Shown: piece after piece, positions 9,035 to 19,125 of the stretch
Layout: the number at the start of each line of letters is the position of its first letter
How positions within the stretch are numbered: position 1 is the stretch's first letter
Source of the DNA: an uncultured Paracoccaceae bacterium
GTDB taxonomy: Bacteria; Pseudomonadota; Alphaproteobacteria; Rhodobacterales; Rhodobacteraceae
Direction of reading: 5' to 3'
Length of the DNA stretch: 64,000 nt
Assembly (NCBI GenBank): GCA_947499725.1
Contig: CANMPK010000002.1
Location: 248,001-312,000 of the forward strand
Translations under genes and position numbers: made by a program
Notes under the pieces: generated by a model
The model's database searches: none
The model's input: the letters and a program-made list of their open reading frames with translations, nothing else
Told to the model about the DNA's origin: nothing

Positions 9035-9690
9035 TCGCCCGTGGCAACAAGCTGCCAGTTTGGATCGTTGGATCCCATCACGCGAGCGAAGGTCCAGACG
9101 TCTTTTTGACGTTTGATCTCTGTCTCAGAGCCTTCAACGATTTGGCCGTCTTTGTCGCGTACAACATATGTCAGCTCGCCAGTGAAGCGCACTGTGACTT
9201 CGGCTTCGCTTGTGGCGTTGTCGAAGGTGGCTTTTTGAAGGGCTGTTTCGCGCACACCGATGAAAGAGGCATCGATGGTCAGGCCTTGCTCTTCGCGGGC
9301 TTTCACCACTTGTTCGAACGTTTCGTAAACATCTTCGGACAGGAAGTCTTTGAGCGGGGCGATGTCGCCTTTTTCAAAGCCCATCAGGATCATTTCATAG
9401 GCGCCTTTTGCGCCACCCAAAAAGTCGCTGACGCCAAAAGAAGGCTCGGCTTTTTTCATTTTAGTGAGGGCGATGGCGGAATCGCTATGCTCTGGCACGT
9501 GATCGATGATGTCACGGTCTGGGCCACCGTCGATCACTTCGAGCGATGGGCCTTTGCGCGCGGCTGGCGCGGATGCGTCACGTGGCGGCTCGAAGCCATC
9601 TCGTGTGCCAAGCGCGTTTTTCAGCCGCAGGATCAAAAAGATGGCGATGCCGGCCAGAACCAAAAGCTGAATAATAGGCGACGAATTCAT
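9031..9690 (-). CDS. Tim44 domain membrane-anchored protein (TimA-like)
   Basis: A 219-residue protein with one N-terminal membrane segment (IIQLLVLAGIAIFLILRL), a charged linker and a C-terminal Tim44/MRPL45-type domain (about 90-215). In mitochondria Tim44 tethers Hsp70 to the import pore. Alphaproteobacterial homologues are inner-membrane proteins of uncertain role, proposed as adaptors or transport factors. It is the first gene of the operon with mltA and smr and has a predicted promoter in the gap shared with fxsA. The domain call is fairly sure; the function is not. Confidence 0.85.
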   Translation of the reverse strand: MNSSPIIQLLVLAGIAIFLILRLKNALGTRDGFEPPRDASAPAARKGPSLEVIDGGPDRDIIDHVPEHSDSAIALTKMKKAEPSFGVSDFLGGAKGAYEMILMGFEKGDIAPLKDFLSEDVYETFEQVVKAREEQGLTIDASFIGVRETALQKATFDNATSEAEVTVRFTGELTYVVRDKDGQIVEGSETEIKRQKDVWTFARVMGSNDPNWQLVATGE

Positions 9691-9729
9691 AAGAACCTCG
9701 TGTCAGGGCATGGAAACAAACGTAGTTGA

Positions 9730-9757
9730 AACCTATGTAGGGTGTGAGCGCGGTCAA
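9730..9757 (-). promoter_or_regulatory. predicted promoter of the Tim44-mltA-smr operon
   Basis: On the minus strand: TTGACC (9757-9752), a 16-base spacer, then TAGGTT (9735-9730), about 40 bases upstream of the start at 9690. It sits in the divergent gap with fxsA. Confidence 0.45.
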
Positions 9758-9790
9758 GTCCACACGCGCTATCGTGAAGGAGAATAGGAT

Positions 9791-10315
9791 ATGTGGTTGT
9801 TTCTAGCCTTTTTGGCTGTGCCTTTGATCGAAATCGGCCTTTTCATTCAGGTTGGTGGTGCGATTGGGCTGTGGCCGACGCTGGGGATTGTCATTCTGAC
9901 GGCCATTATCGGCACATGGCTGGTGCGCACGCAGGGTGCGATGGCGATGGGCAATCTGCGTCGATCCTTTTCTGAGCTAAGCGACCCAGCCGAACCTTTG
10001 GCCCATGGCGCGATGATCTTGATCGCGGGCGCTTTGTTGCTGACACCCGGTTTTTTCACCGATGCGGTTGGTTTTGCTTTCCTGATGCCGCCGGTGCGCG
10101 TGTTTGTGTTTAACTACGCGAAATCACGGATCAAAGTGCAGCGGTTCGACATGGGTGCAGGCCCGATGCATCAAGCTGGATTTGATCCACGCGCCAATGC
10201 ACAGGCTGATCCTCATGCCGCAAAAGGGGCAGGGGACGTGATTGATGGTGAATTTTCAGAAGTGGATGGCGAGAAAAAACCCACCCATGGGAACTCTGGC
10301 TGGACTAAACATTGA
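9791..10315 (+). CDS. fxsA: FxsA family membrane protein
   Basis: A 174-residue inner-membrane protein with the FxsA domain in the first ~125 residues. There are two membrane segments near the N terminus (VPLIEIGLFIQVGGAIGLW and the following LGIVILTAIIGTWLV), the LRTQGA-like turn (VRTQGAMAM), and a third hydrophobic stretch ILIAGALLLTPGFFTDAVG. The hydrophilic tail is variable. E. coli FxsA is known for relieving phage T7 exclusion by F; the normal role is unclear. AGGAG lies 9 bases before the ATG. It is divergent from Tim44. Confidence 0.9.
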   Translation: MWLFLAFLAVPLIEIGLFIQVGGAIGLWPTLGIVILTAIIGTWLVRTQGAMAMGNLRRSFSELSDPAEPLAHGAMILIAGALLLTPGFFTDAVGFAFLMPPVRVFVFNYAKSRIKVQRFDMGAGPMHQAGFDPRANAQADPHAAKGAGDVIDGEFSEVDGEKKPTHGNSGWTKH

Positions 10316-10318
10316 GGC

Positions 10319-10346
10319 TTGTCTGGTGACCTGATAAGGCTATCGG
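10319..10346 (+). promoter_or_regulatory. possible promoter of secB
   Basis: TTGTCT (10319-10324), a 16-base spacer, then TATCGG (10341-10346), 28 bases before the secB start. Weak -10; found by eye. Confidence 0.3.
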
Positions 10347-10373
10347 CAAAATTATTTTTACCGGAGTAGATCC

Positions 10374-10871
10374 ATGGCTGAGAACGAAGGCGCCGCGCCA
10401 CAAGCGCAAGCCCCACAAGTTAAAATGAACGTGTTGGCACAATACGTGCGCGACATGTCTTTCGAAAACATTCTGGCGCAAAAAGGCGCGCAGGGTGACG
10501 TGCAGCCAGACGTGCAAATTCAGGTGAATCTGGATGCGAAAAAGCGCACAGCTGAGCACCAGTATGAATCTGCGATCAAGCTGAACGTGACCAGCAAATC
10601 CAAAGAAAGCGGCGACACGCTGTTCGTTTTGGAAATCGATTATGCAGGTATTTTCCAGATCGAAGGTATTCCTGAAGAGCAGCTGCACCCGTTCCTGCTG
10701 ATCGAATGCCCACGCATGATCTTCCCATTCCTGCGTCGCATCGTTTCTGACGTGACACGTGATGGCGGTTTCCCACCACTGAACCTGGAAACCATCGATT
10801 TTGTTGCGCTGTACCGCAACGAGCTGGCACGTCGTCAGCAAGCGGAAGCTGGCAAGAAGCTGGACGCTTAA
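10374..10871 (+). CDS. secB: SecB, protein-export chaperone
   Basis: A 165-residue cytoplasmic tetrameric chaperone that holds preproteins unfolded and hands them to SecA. The SecB fold is recognisable from YVRDMSFEN near residue 25, the VLEIDYAGIF strand, and the conserved block with CPRMIFPFLRRIVSDVTRDG around residues 115-135. A Pro/Ala/Gln-rich start (PQAQAPQV) precedes the domain, as in other alphaproteobacteria. CGGAG lies 8 bases before the ATG. secB is next to the convergent dnaQ operon, a common alphaproteobacterial neighbourhood; its partner secA starts at 63.1 kb. Confidence 0.96.
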   Translation: MAENEGAAPQAQAPQVKMNVLAQYVRDMSFENILAQKGAQGDVQPDVQIQVNLDAKKRTAEHQYESAIKLNVTSKSKESGDTLFVLEIDYAGIFQIEGIPEEQLHPFLLIECPRMIFPFLRRIVSDVTRDGGFPPLNLETIDFVALYRNELARRQQAEAGKKLDA

Positions 10872-10919
10872 TCGTTTTAATTCAAAGACCTGCGCCGCTT
10901 TTAACCGGCGGCGCGGATC

Positions 10920-11651
10920 TTACCCTAGCTTATTCCAAAGCGCCTCTTCCCCCATTTTTTCAACAAACGCATCATGCGCCTGTTTTTCGTCTTCTGTGAG
11001 ACGAGAGGGGAGTGCATTGGGCCGCGCGCTTGGGCGCCAATCGTCTTGGATGCCACCGGTCGATCCGCTGCCAGAGTTGGCCAATGCGAAGTCGGGCTGA
11101 CGTCCGCCGATCAATTCGAGGTAAACCTCGGCCAGAATTTCGGAGTCGAGCAAAGCGCCGTGCAAAGTCCGGTTGAAGCTGTTGATATTGTAGCGGCGGC
11201 ACAGCGCATCCAAGGTTGCCGGTGCGCCCGGGAATTTGGTGCGGGCCATGGCCAGCGTATCAACCGCGCGTTCCCATGCGATTTCGGGCAAGCCCATGCG
11301 AGAGAGTTCGGCGTTGAGGAACTTCATGTCGAACTTGGCGTTGTGGATCACCAGCTTGGAATCAGTGCCAATGAAATCAAGGAAAGACTGCCCAACTTTG
11401 GCAAAGATAGGCTTGTCGCGCAGCAGAATTTGGCCTTCTTCCGGCTCTTTTGGCGGTTCTAGCAGATCCGGACCGATGCCGTGAACTTCGAAGGCGCCTT
11501 GCGGCATGGAACGTTCGGGATTGATATAAACGTGGTAAGTCTCGCCGGTTGGCATGTGGTTGTACAGTTCGACACAGCCGATCTCGACAATGCGGTCACC
11601 ATCATGGGCGTCAAAGCCCGTGGTTTCGGTATCGAGTACGATCTCACGCAT
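10920..11651 (-). CDS. dnaQ: DnaQ, DNA polymerase III epsilon subunit (proofreading exonuclease)
   Basis: A 243-residue 3'-5' exonuclease of the DEDDh type. Exo I is LDTETTGF (residues 6-13), Exo II is IHNAKFDMKFLN, and Exo III is HGALLDSEILAEVY with the catalytic His and Asp. The C-terminal ~65 residues form the polymerase-binding tail. It proofreads errors of the replicative polymerase. It is the last gene of maf-aroE-coaE-dnaQ; its ATG overlaps the end of coaE by 8 bases. Confidence 0.96.
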   Translation of the reverse strand: MREIVLDTETTGFDAHDGDRIVEIGCVELYNHMPTGETYHVYINPERSMPQGAFEVHGIGPDLLEPPKEPEEGQILLRDKPIFAKVGQSFLDFIGTDSKLVIHNAKFDMKFLNAELSRMGLPEIAWERAVDTLAMARTKFPGAPATLDALCRRYNINSFNRTLHGALLDSEILAEVYLELIGGRQPDFALANSGSGSTGGIQDDWRPSARPNALPSRLTEDEKQAHDAFVEKMGEEALWNKLG

Positions 11652-12249
11652 CAGGCAATCCTTTGCGAATGGTGTCTAATATGGCTGAAACCTGCTGTTT
11701 CGCATGGTCTAGCGTATCTGTTTTGATCGCAAAGTCAGCCCTTTTGCGCTTTTCATCGATCGGCATTTGGCGCGAGAGGATCAGGGCAAGGTCATCTTCG
11801 CTCATGTTACCGCGGGCAAGGACGCGTTGTTTTTGCGTATCGGCATCGGTGTAAACGCAGGCGATGGCGTCAAAATTTGCTTCTGATTTGGTTTCAAACA
11901 GCAGGGGGATATCAAAGACGGCAATATCTGCTTTGGTTTCGGCGATGAAATCTGTGCGGCTGGCTTTGACCATCGGGTGCACGATGGCTTCGATTTTGGT
12001 CAAAAGTGTATCATCCGCGCGGATCGCGTCGCGCAGGATGGCGCGGTTTAAGATTGGGCCTTTGTCTGTGTCTTCCAAAGCCTCTGGGACAAGCTGCACA
12101 ATCGGCGCAATGGCGGGGCCGTTTGGGGCATAAAGTTGATGCACCGTGGCATCTGCATCCCAAAGGGCGCAGCCTGCTTCAACAAACATTTGGGCCGTTG
12201 TGGATTTGCCCATTCCAATCGATCCGGTGAGGCCAAGCTTGAATGTCAT
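11644..12249 (-). CDS. coaE: CoaE, dephospho-CoA kinase
   Basis: A 201-residue P-loop kinase for the last step of coenzyme A synthesis (3'-phosphorylation of dephospho-CoA). The P-loop is GLTGSIGMGKST at the N terminus, and the lid/CoA region has DIPLLFE. A longer frame exists upstream, but the ATG at 12249 is chosen because it overlaps the aroE stop in ATGA and starts MTFKLGLTG as usual. Its end overlaps dnaQ by 8 bases. Confidence 0.95.
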   Translation of the reverse strand: MTFKLGLTGSIGMGKSTTAQMFVEAGCALWDADATVHQLYAPNGPAIAPIVQLVPEALEDTDKGPILNRAILRDAIRADDTLLTKIEAIVHPMVKASRTDFIAETKADIAVFDIPLLFETKSEANFDAIACVYTDADTQKQRVLARGNMSEDDLALILSRQMPIDEKRKRADFAIKTDTLDHAKQQVSAILDTIRKGLPDA

Positions 12250-13079
12250 GAGAGTACCAACTGGCGCAATTCTTCGGTCACCTCGGGGCGTGGGCCGAAC
12301 CAACGTTCAAAACCTGGGGTGGCTTGGTGCAACAACATGCCAACACCATCAACCGTGACGCAGCCTTTGACTTTGGCCGCTTTCAGAAGATCAGTTTCGA
12401 GCGGGGTATACACAAGATCCGTCACCAAAGCGCCAGGTTGTAGGCCATCAAGGTTCATTTTCAGATCAGGTTTGCCCGTCATGCCCAAGGACGTTGTGTT
12501 CACGACGGTTGCGCCTTGCTCTAGTATAGAAGGGGCTTGCACCCATTCGACCACTTTGAGGCGCGCGCCAAAGTCATCGCGCAATTGTTCTGCACGCACT
12601 CGGGTGCGGTTGGTGATCAGAATTTCCGGCACGCCGACATCGAGCAAAGAGGCCACAATCGCGCGGGCTGCGCCGCCGGCTCCTAGCACGACGGCAGGAC
12701 CCAAAGTTGGATCCCAATCCGGCGCGTTTTGGCGCAGGTTTTGGATAAAACCATAGCCATCTGTGTTGTCGGCGAGGATTTTACCATCTTCGTGGAAGAT
12801 CAAAGTATTCGCAGCGCCGATCAACGTGGCGCGATCTGTCACTTGATCTGCGATTTCCAAGGCACGTTCTTTATGAGGCGTGGTGACGTTTGCGCCGCGG
12901 AAGCCCATTTTGTGCATGTTTCGTAGTACGGTTTCGAAATCTTCGGGTTTCACATCCATCGGAATGTAATGGCCCTGAATGCCATGTTCTTTCAGCCAGT
13001 GCCCATGCAGCAATGGCGATTTGGAATGCGCGATTGGGTGCCCAAATACAGCGGCCAAAGGAATTAAAGGCAATGTCAT
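12246..13079 (-). CDS. aroE: AroE, shikimate dehydrogenase
   Basis: A 277-residue NADP-dependent enzyme that reduces 3-dehydroshikimate to shikimate in aromatic amino acid synthesis. The substrate-binding motif HPIAHSKSPLLH is near residue 15, the catalytic Lys is in NVTTPHKE, the Rossmann loop is GAGGAARAI and the NADP-binding element is NRTR. It overlaps maf upstream and coaE downstream by 4 bases each. Confidence 0.96.
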   Translation of the reverse strand: MTLPLIPLAAVFGHPIAHSKSPLLHGHWLKEHGIQGHYIPMDVKPEDFETVLRNMHKMGFRGANVTTPHKERALEIADQVTDRATLIGAANTLIFHEDGKILADNTDGYGFIQNLRQNAPDWDPTLGPAVVLGAGGAARAIVASLLDVGVPEILITNRTRVRAEQLRDDFGARLKVVEWVQAPSILEQGATVVNTTSLGMTGKPDLKMNLDGLQPGALVTDLVYTPLETDLLKAAKVKGCVTVDGVGMLLHQATPGFERWFGPRPEVTEELRQLVLS

Positions 13080-13675
13080 CGTTTCAAGTCTCCGCGCAGG
13101 GTGAGGTAGGCAAGGATTTCAAGCAGGGGCATACCTAGAACTGTAAAGTAATCTCCGTCGACGCGGGTAAATAATCTGACCCCTTCGCCTTCTAATTGGT
13201 AACAGCCTACCGTGTGTTGAATGCTGTCCCAATTGCGTTCGATGTAGTCATCTAGAAATTCGTCGGAAAAATCGCGCATCAATAGGCGGACAATACCGAC
13301 ATGACGCCAGACGGGTTTGCCGTCTTCATATATAACGGCGGCGGATAGGAGCGTGTGGCGGTTCTTGCGCAGGCGTTGCAATTGGCTGCGCGCCTCGGCT
13401 TTGTCTTTGGGTTTGGAGAAGACTTCTTTTTCAAAATCAAGGACTTGGTCGCAACCAAGCACCAAGGCGCCTGGCAATTTGGCGCTGACACGTTGCGCTT
13501 TGGCTTCGGCGAGGGAATCGGCGATGTCGCGCGGGCTGGTGCCTTCGGCTTCGAGGCTTTCGCGGATTAACTCTTCGTCAACGGGTGCTGTCATAACCTC
13601 GAAGGGTACGCCGGCATTGCGCAGAAGTTGCGCACGAATTTCTGAGCCAGAGGCGAGGATGATTGGTGTGTCCAT
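13076..13675 (-). CDS. maf: Maf family nucleotide pyrophosphatase
   Basis: A 199-residue Maf/YceF-type protein. LASGSEIRAQLL at the N terminus and GCDQVL in the centre are the family's nucleotide and metal motifs. Maf proteins hydrolyse non-canonical or modified NTPs, and some affect septum formation. It is the first gene of the maf-aroE-coaE-dnaQ operon. A perfect DnaA box (13675-13683) abuts its start codon, so its promoter region and the candidate origin overlap. Confidence 0.93.
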   Translation of the reverse strand: MDTPIILASGSEIRAQLLRNAGVPFEVMTAPVDEELIRESLEAEGTSPRDIADSLAEAKAQRVSAKLPGALVLGCDQVLDFEKEVFSKPKDKAEARSQLQRLRKNRHTLLSAAVIYEDGKPVWRHVGIVRLLMRDFSDEFLDDYIERNWDSIQHTVGCYQLEGEGVRLFTRVDGDYFTVLGMPLLEILAYLTLRGDLKR

Positions 13676-13683
13676 GTGGATAA
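13675..13683 (-). promoter_or_regulatory. DnaA box (perfect consensus)
   Basis: TGTGGATAA on plus, which is TTATCCACA on minus. It begins at the last base of the maf start codon. Confidence 0.6.
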
Positions 13684-13889
13684 CCCCGTGAAAACTTCGG
13701 TGTAAATCTGCGGATTTCTTGTCGATGAAATTCAGCCTCGGCGCAAGCGGTAGATAACTCTGGCTTTGTGCGAGGGCTTTCCCAGATTCGTAAACTTGGG
13801 ATTGGGAAAACTGTAAATCTGTGGCGGAATCGTTTTTGCCTAATGTTGTCCGCAGAGATACCCACAGGGTAGGCGTGGAAATTCCCTTG

Positions 13890-13904
13890 TTAAACCTTTA
13901 TTAA
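13890..13904 (+). promoter_or_regulatory. CtrA-type binding site in candidate oriC
   Basis: TTAA (13890-13893), seven bases, TTAA (13901-13904). Both half-sites match the alphaproteobacterial CtrA consensus, except that the base after the second half is A rather than C. Confidence 0.5.
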
Positions 13905-13931
13905 AAAACAATTTAAAATCAAAATACAGTT

Positions 13932-13940
13932 TGTCGATAA
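13932..13940 (-). promoter_or_regulatory. DnaA-box-like site (8 of 9)
   Basis: TGTCGATAA differs from TGTGGATAA at one position. It lies 27 bases from the CtrA-type site. Confidence 0.4.
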
Positions 13941-13999
13941 TTTTTACCAGAAATACTCACAGGCTGTTTTGGGATGTGAATAAAACCTGTGAAACTCAA

Positions 14000-14008
14000 T
14001 AATCCACA
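14000..14008 (+). promoter_or_regulatory. DnaA-box-like site (8 of 9)
   Basis: TAATCCACA differs from TTATCCACA at one position. It lies about 30 bases before the A/T-rich tract at 14037-14073. Confidence 0.4.
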
Positions 14009-14095
14009 GAAATTGACGACACTACCAAATCATCTTCTTTTCTTATAAATATTTATTTTATTAGTAAGGCCGAGCTGGCACGAAAGGATGAAACG

Positions 14096-14545
14096 ATGTC
14101 TGACCTTCTTGCTGGGCTTTACCCTTGGGTTCTCTCACTGCACATCATGTCGGTGATCAGTTGGATGGCGGGCCTGTTCTATCTGCCAAGACTATTTGTG
14201 CATCATGCGGAACAGTCGCAGCCAGGCGATCAGCTGGATCAAACGTTTCAGATGATGGAATATAAGCTTTTGAAAGTGATCATGGGCCCAGCTAGCGTGG
14301 CCACATGGGTCTTTGGCCTTCTTTTGGTGGCAACCCCTGGGATTATCGATTGGGGCGCTGTATGGCCCTATACAAAGGCGGTAAGCGTGATTGCTATGAC
14401 GGGGTTCCATCATTGGCTTATGGGGCGTCGTAAGGCGTTTGAGGCGGGTGAGAACACGTTATCTGGCAAACGTTATCGAATGATGAATGAAGTGCCGACG
14501 CTTTTGATGATTGTGATCGTGTTTTCCGTGGTCGTTAAATTCTGA
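14096..14545 (+). CDS. hemJ: HemJ, protoporphyrinogen IX oxidase
   Basis: A 149-residue inner-membrane protein with about four membrane segments. The conserved first helix carries LHIMSVISWMAGLFYLPRLF, with the His that binds heme or substrate, and MTGFHHWLMGRRK supplies a later His pair. HemJ is the oxygen-independent protoporphyrinogen oxidase used in place of HemG/HemY in many alphaproteobacteria. The heme pathway is also represented by hemH at 46 kb. It stands first to the right of the candidate origin, ahead of rho. Confidence 0.92.
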   Translation: MSDLLAGLYPWVLSLHIMSVISWMAGLFYLPRLFVHHAEQSQPGDQLDQTFQMMEYKLLKVIMGPASVATWVFGLLLVATPGIIDWGAVWPYTKAVSVIAMTGFHHWLMGRRKAFEAGENTLSGKRYRMMNEVPTLLMIVIVFSVVVKF

Positions 14546-14590
14546 GTCTGTTTGACTCGATGCGCGTTTGCGCCTATCTGTTTTGGCAAC

Positions 14591-14613
14591 CACTGGCCCG
14601 TCCGGGCTAAGTG
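14591..14613 (+). other. hairpin in the hemJ-rho gap
   Basis: Interrupted inverted repeat: CACT and GCCC (14591-14599) pair with GGGC and AGTG (14604-14613) around a GTCC loop. No T run follows, so it is a weak terminator at best. It lies in the untranslated leader of rho, a gene often autoregulated by attenuation. Confidence 0.35.
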
Positions 14614-14670
14614 TCTTCCGACTTACATTTTGTTAATCTGCGGCCTGCTAAGGTCGGCGAAGGTATATCT

Positions 14671-15942
<1,272 letters not shown>

Positions 15943-15949
15943 TGCCATC

Positions 15950-17248
15950 ATGAATATCGTGAACGACACGATTTTTGCCTTAGCCACGGCCCCCGGTAAA
16001 GCGGGGGTCGCTGTCGTTCGGCTGTCTGGTCCGTCGGTTGATAAGGCGGCGGCGTTTTTGTTTGGCGCATTGCCAGAGCCGCGGATGGCAGCTTTGCGTG
16101 TTTTACGCGATTCTGATGGTGTTCGGCTGGATCAGGCTCTGGTTTTGTACTTTCCAGAGAATAATTCGTTCACAGGTGAAGAGGTTTTAGAGCTTCACTT
16201 GCATGGCTCGGTTGCCGTTGTGAATCGCGTTTTGCGGGTTCTCGGTGATTTACCTGATTTGCGCTTGGCCGAAGCGGGGGAGTTTACCCGCCGCGCTTTG
16301 GAAAACGGATGCATGGATTTGGCGCAGGTCGAAGGGCTTGCGGACCTGATTGATGCTGAAACCGAAGCGCAGCGACGTCAGGCTTTGCGTGTTTTGTCTG
16401 GTGATCTGGGTCGTGTGGCGGAACGTTGGCGTACAGATTTGATCCGTGCCGCGGCTTTGATCGAAGCCACAATTGATTTCGCAGATGAAGAAGTGCCTGT
16501 TGATGTGACGCCAGAGGTGAATGCGCTTTTGGAAGGTGTACAGGCAGATTTGTCGAAAGAAATCGCGGGCGTTGAGACGGCGGAGCGTATTCGGACAGGA
16601 TTCGAGGTGGCAATTGTTGGCGCGCCAAACGTTGGCAAGTCGACCTTGCTGAATGCTTTGGCAGGCCGTGAGGCTGCGATTACATCCGAATATGCGGGTA
16701 CGACGCGGGATGTGATTGAGGTTCGCATGGACTTGGCAGGCCTGCCAGTGACTTTGCTAGATACGGCTGGCTTGCGGGAAACCGACGATCATGTGGAAGG
16801 TATTGGGATCGAACGCGCTAAAGAGCGTGCGTCGCATGCTGATATTCGAGTCTTTTTGATTGAGCAAGGAGAGGCCCCTGATTTCGCTCCTATGTCGGGC
16901 GATATCGTGGTTGCTGCGAAAGCTGATACTTTGGAAAGTACTAAGGGCGCTGTGTCTGGTAAAACGGGGCAGGGTGTTTCTGATTTGGTTGAAGAGATCA
17001 CATCATGCCTTTCAGAACTCGCTGGGCGCTCTGGCATTGCAACGCGTGAACGTCATCGTGTGGCGATGCAGCGGGCAGATGACGGGCTTAATGCGGCTAA
17101 GTCCATTTTGGCTTTGGGCCCAGATCATTATGATATAGCAGCTGAAGAATTGCGCTCTGCGATTCGGGCTTTGGATACAATTGTTGGACGGATCGATGTG
17201 GAAAATCTACTTGATGAGATTTTCTCTAGCTTTTGCATCGGAAAATAG
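15950..17248 (+). CDS. mnmE: MnmE, tRNA modification GTPase
   Basis: A 432-residue protein with an N-terminal folate-binding domain (about 1-115), a helical domain split by the GTPase domain, the P-loop GAPNVGKST near 224-232, switch II DTAGLRE, and the C-terminal CIGK whose Cys is essential in the family. With MnmG it installs carboxymethylaminomethyl groups on U34 of several tRNAs. It starts 7 bases after the rho stop. A GTG at 15959 is an alternative start. Confidence 0.96.
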   Translation: MNIVNDTIFALATAPGKAGVAVVRLSGPSVDKAAAFLFGALPEPRMAALRVLRDSDGVRLDQALVLYFPENNSFTGEEVLELHLHGSVAVVNRVLRVLGDLPDLRLAEAGEFTRRALENGCMDLAQVEGLADLIDAETEAQRRQALRVLSGDLGRVAERWRTDLIRAAALIEATIDFADEEVPVDVTPEVNALLEGVQADLSKEIAGVETAERIRTGFEVAIVGAPNVGKSTLLNALAGREAAITSEYAGTTRDVIEVRMDLAGLPVTLLDTAGLRETDDHVEGIGIERAKERASHADIRVFLIEQGEAPDFAPMSGDIVVAAKADTLESTKGAVSGKTGQGVSDLVEEITSCLSELAGRSGIATRERHRVAMQRADDGLNAAKSILALGPDHYDIAAEELRSAIRALDTIVGRIDVENLLDEIFSSFCIGK

Positions 17249-17251
17249 GAG

Positions 17252-17267
17252 TGTTTCACGTGAAACA
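17252..17267. other. parS centromere site 1
   Basis: TGTTTCACGTGAAACA, a perfect 16-base palindromic parS consensus, lies across the mnmE-mnmG junction and the mnmG start. It is bound by ParB, encoded 3.3 kb downstream. Confidence 0.95.
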
Positions 17268-19125
17268 TTTTGATGTCATCGTTGTTGGCGGCGGACATGC
17301 CGGTTGTGATGCGGCGCACGCTGCGGCTCGCATGGGTGCCTCTACAGCGCTAGTTACACTGAAGACCGAAGGCATTGGTGTGATGTCCTGCAACCCCGCG
17401 ATCGGTGGTTTGGGGAAAGGCCACTTGGTTCGCGAAGTTGACGCTCTTGACGGTGTCATGGGCCGCGTTGCGGATAAAGCTGGGATCCAATTTCGTCTAT
17501 TGAACAGACGTAAGGGGCCAGCAGTGCAGGGCCCAAGAGCGCAAGCTGATCGCCGCTTGTATCGCGAAACAATGTTGGCTGAGATCCAAGGCTGCGAAAA
17601 TTTGACTGTGGTCGAAGGTGAAGCTGTAGACTTCATCATGACTGGCCAGAATGTTTCTGGCGTAGTGCTGGCAGATGGATCTGAGATAAAAAGCGAGGCA
17701 GTTGTTTTAACCACGGGTACATTCCTTCGCGGACTGATCCATATTGGTGATGTTTCTAAGCCTGGTGGCCGTATGGGCGATAAGCCATCGGTTAAACTTG
17801 CAGAGCGAATTGATAGTTTTGGATTGCCGTTGGGGCGCCTGAAGACAGGGACGCCACCACGCCTGGATGGAAAAACGATCCGGTGGGATCTTTTGGAAGA
17901 GCAGGCTGGCGATGAAGATCCCGTTGTTTTTTCATTCATGAATAAACGCCCCATTGCTCGACAAGTCTCCTGCGGGATTACCCACACAAATGAGAAAACC
18001 CACGAGATTATCCGAGACAACTTAGATCGATCTGCGATGTATGGTGGGCATATTGACGGTGTAGGGCCGCGTTATTGCCCGTCTATCGAAGACAAAATTG
18101 TTCGTTTTGCAGATAAAACGTCGCATCAGGTGTTTTTGGAGCCCGAGGGCTTGGATGACGACACGGTGTATCCAAATGGAATTTCTACTTCGCTGCCGGT
18201 AGAGGTGCAGGATGATTACGTTCGATCAATCTTTGGGTTAGAAGATGCTGTTATTTTGCAGCCAGGCTACGCCATTGAATATGACTATGTGGACCCAAGG
18301 GCGCTTGATGGTGCTTTGAAGGTTCGGGATATCGGCGGGCTCTATTTGGCTGGTCAGATCAACGGTACAACAGGTTATGAAGAAGCTGCCGCACAAGGGC
18401 TTGTTGCTGGCTTGAACGCAGCACTGGCTGCTGCGGGCAAAGATCCTCATTACTTTGGAAGGTCAGATAGCTATATTGGCGTTATGATCGATGACTTGAT
18501 CACGCGTGGGGTGACAGAACCATACCGGATGTTCACTTCGCGTGCGGAGTTCAGGCTTTCATTGCGCGCTGATAATGCTGACCAGAGACTAACCCCGGTT
18601 GGCTTAGAGCTGGGTTTGGTTGGAGATACGCGCAAGGTGGCTTTCTCTGAGAAATTTGGCAAGCTTCAGTTTGGACGTGAAACTCTGGAGACTAAAGCTT
18701 TCTCTCCTAAGGAAGCAGAAGCTGCCGGAATTAAGATGAAAAACGATGGTGTGCGGCGCAACGGTTTTCAGCTGCTTTCTTCTCCGGACGTAGAGTTTTC
18801 AGATCTTGTTCCGCTTCTTCCAGAGCTTTCAGAGGTCGATGAAGATATTCAAATCCAACTGGGCCGTGACGCGCTATATGCGAACTATATCGATCGGCAA
18901 CAAAGAGATGTCGATGCCATGAGGAGGGATGAGAAACTTGTTATCCCTGAAGGCTTTGACTTCTCTGGTATTGAGGGTCTTTCTAACGAGCTTAAGCTTA
19001 AGCTTTCCAGAGCCAACCCAGCAAACCTGTCGCAAGCTGCGAGGGTTGAAGGGGTCACGCCGGCTGCTCTTACTCTATTGCTGGCTAAGCTTCGTCAGGC
19101 TCAGAAGGCGGAAAAGTCAGCATGA
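17260..19125 (+). CDS. mnmG: MnmG (GidA), tRNA uridine-5-carboxymethylaminomethyl synthase FAD subunit
   Basis: A 621-residue FAD-binding partner of MnmE. The dinucleotide loop [12 protein letters not shown] is at the N terminus, [11 protein letters not shown] is near 45 and LKTGTPPR is near 200; all are family signatures. Start choice: GTG at 17260 sits 8 bases after AGGAG (17247-17251) and gives [16 protein letters not shown] at 17251 is also in frame but overlaps that ribosome site. parS site 1 covers this start, so ParB spreading could interfere with its translation signals or transcription (inference). Confidence 0.95.
   Translation: MKHFDVIVVGGGHAGCDAAHAAARMGASTALVTLKTEGIGVMSCNPAIGGLGKGHLVREVDALDGVMGRVADKAGIQFRLLNRRKGPAVQGPRAQADRRLYRETMLAEIQGCENLTVVEGEAVDFIMTGQNVSGVVLADGSEIKSEAVVLTTGTFLRGLIHIGDVSKPGGRMGDKPSVKLAERIDSFGLPLGRLKTGTPPRLDGKTIRWDLLEEQAGDEDPVVFSFMNKRPIARQVSCGITHTNEKTHEIIRDNLDRSAMYGGHIDGVGPRYCPSIEDKIVRFADKTSHQVFLEPEGLDDDTVYPNGISTSLPVEVQDDYVRSIFGLEDAVILQPGYAIEYDYVDPRALDGALKVRDIGGLYLAGQINGTTGYEEAAAQGLVAGLNAALAAAGKDPHYFGRSDSYIGVMIDDLITRGVTEPYRMFTSRAEFRLSLRADNADQRLTPVGLELGLVGDTRKVAFSEKFGKLQFGRETLETKAFSPKEAEAAGIKMKNDGVRRNGFQLLSSPDVEFSDLVPLLPELSEVDEDIQIQLGRDALYANYIDRQQRDVDAMRRDEKLVIPEGFDFSGIEGLSNELKLKLSRANPANLSQAARVEGVTPAALTLLLAKLRQAQKAEKSA

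Larger units (their letters stand above)
13672..14093. other. candidate chromosomal replication origin (oriC)
   Basis: This gene-free stretch of about 420 bases between divergent maf and hemJ is strikingly AT-rich compared with its surroundings. Seen: a perfect DnaA box at 13675-13683, 8-of-9 matches at 13932-13940 and 14000-14008, weaker 7-of-9 matches (for example 13858-13866), a perfect TTAA-N7-TTAA at 13890-13904, two GANTC sites (13785-13789, 13827-13831), an inverted repeat TTTCCCA/TGGGAAA (13778-13784, 13803-13809) and an A/T run at 14037-14073 suited to unwinding. Known: in Caulobacter the origin combines DnaA boxes, CtrA sites and GANTC near maf-aroE-coaE-dnaQ. Genes on both sides mostly read away from it. 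The assignment is inference. Confidence 0.65.
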
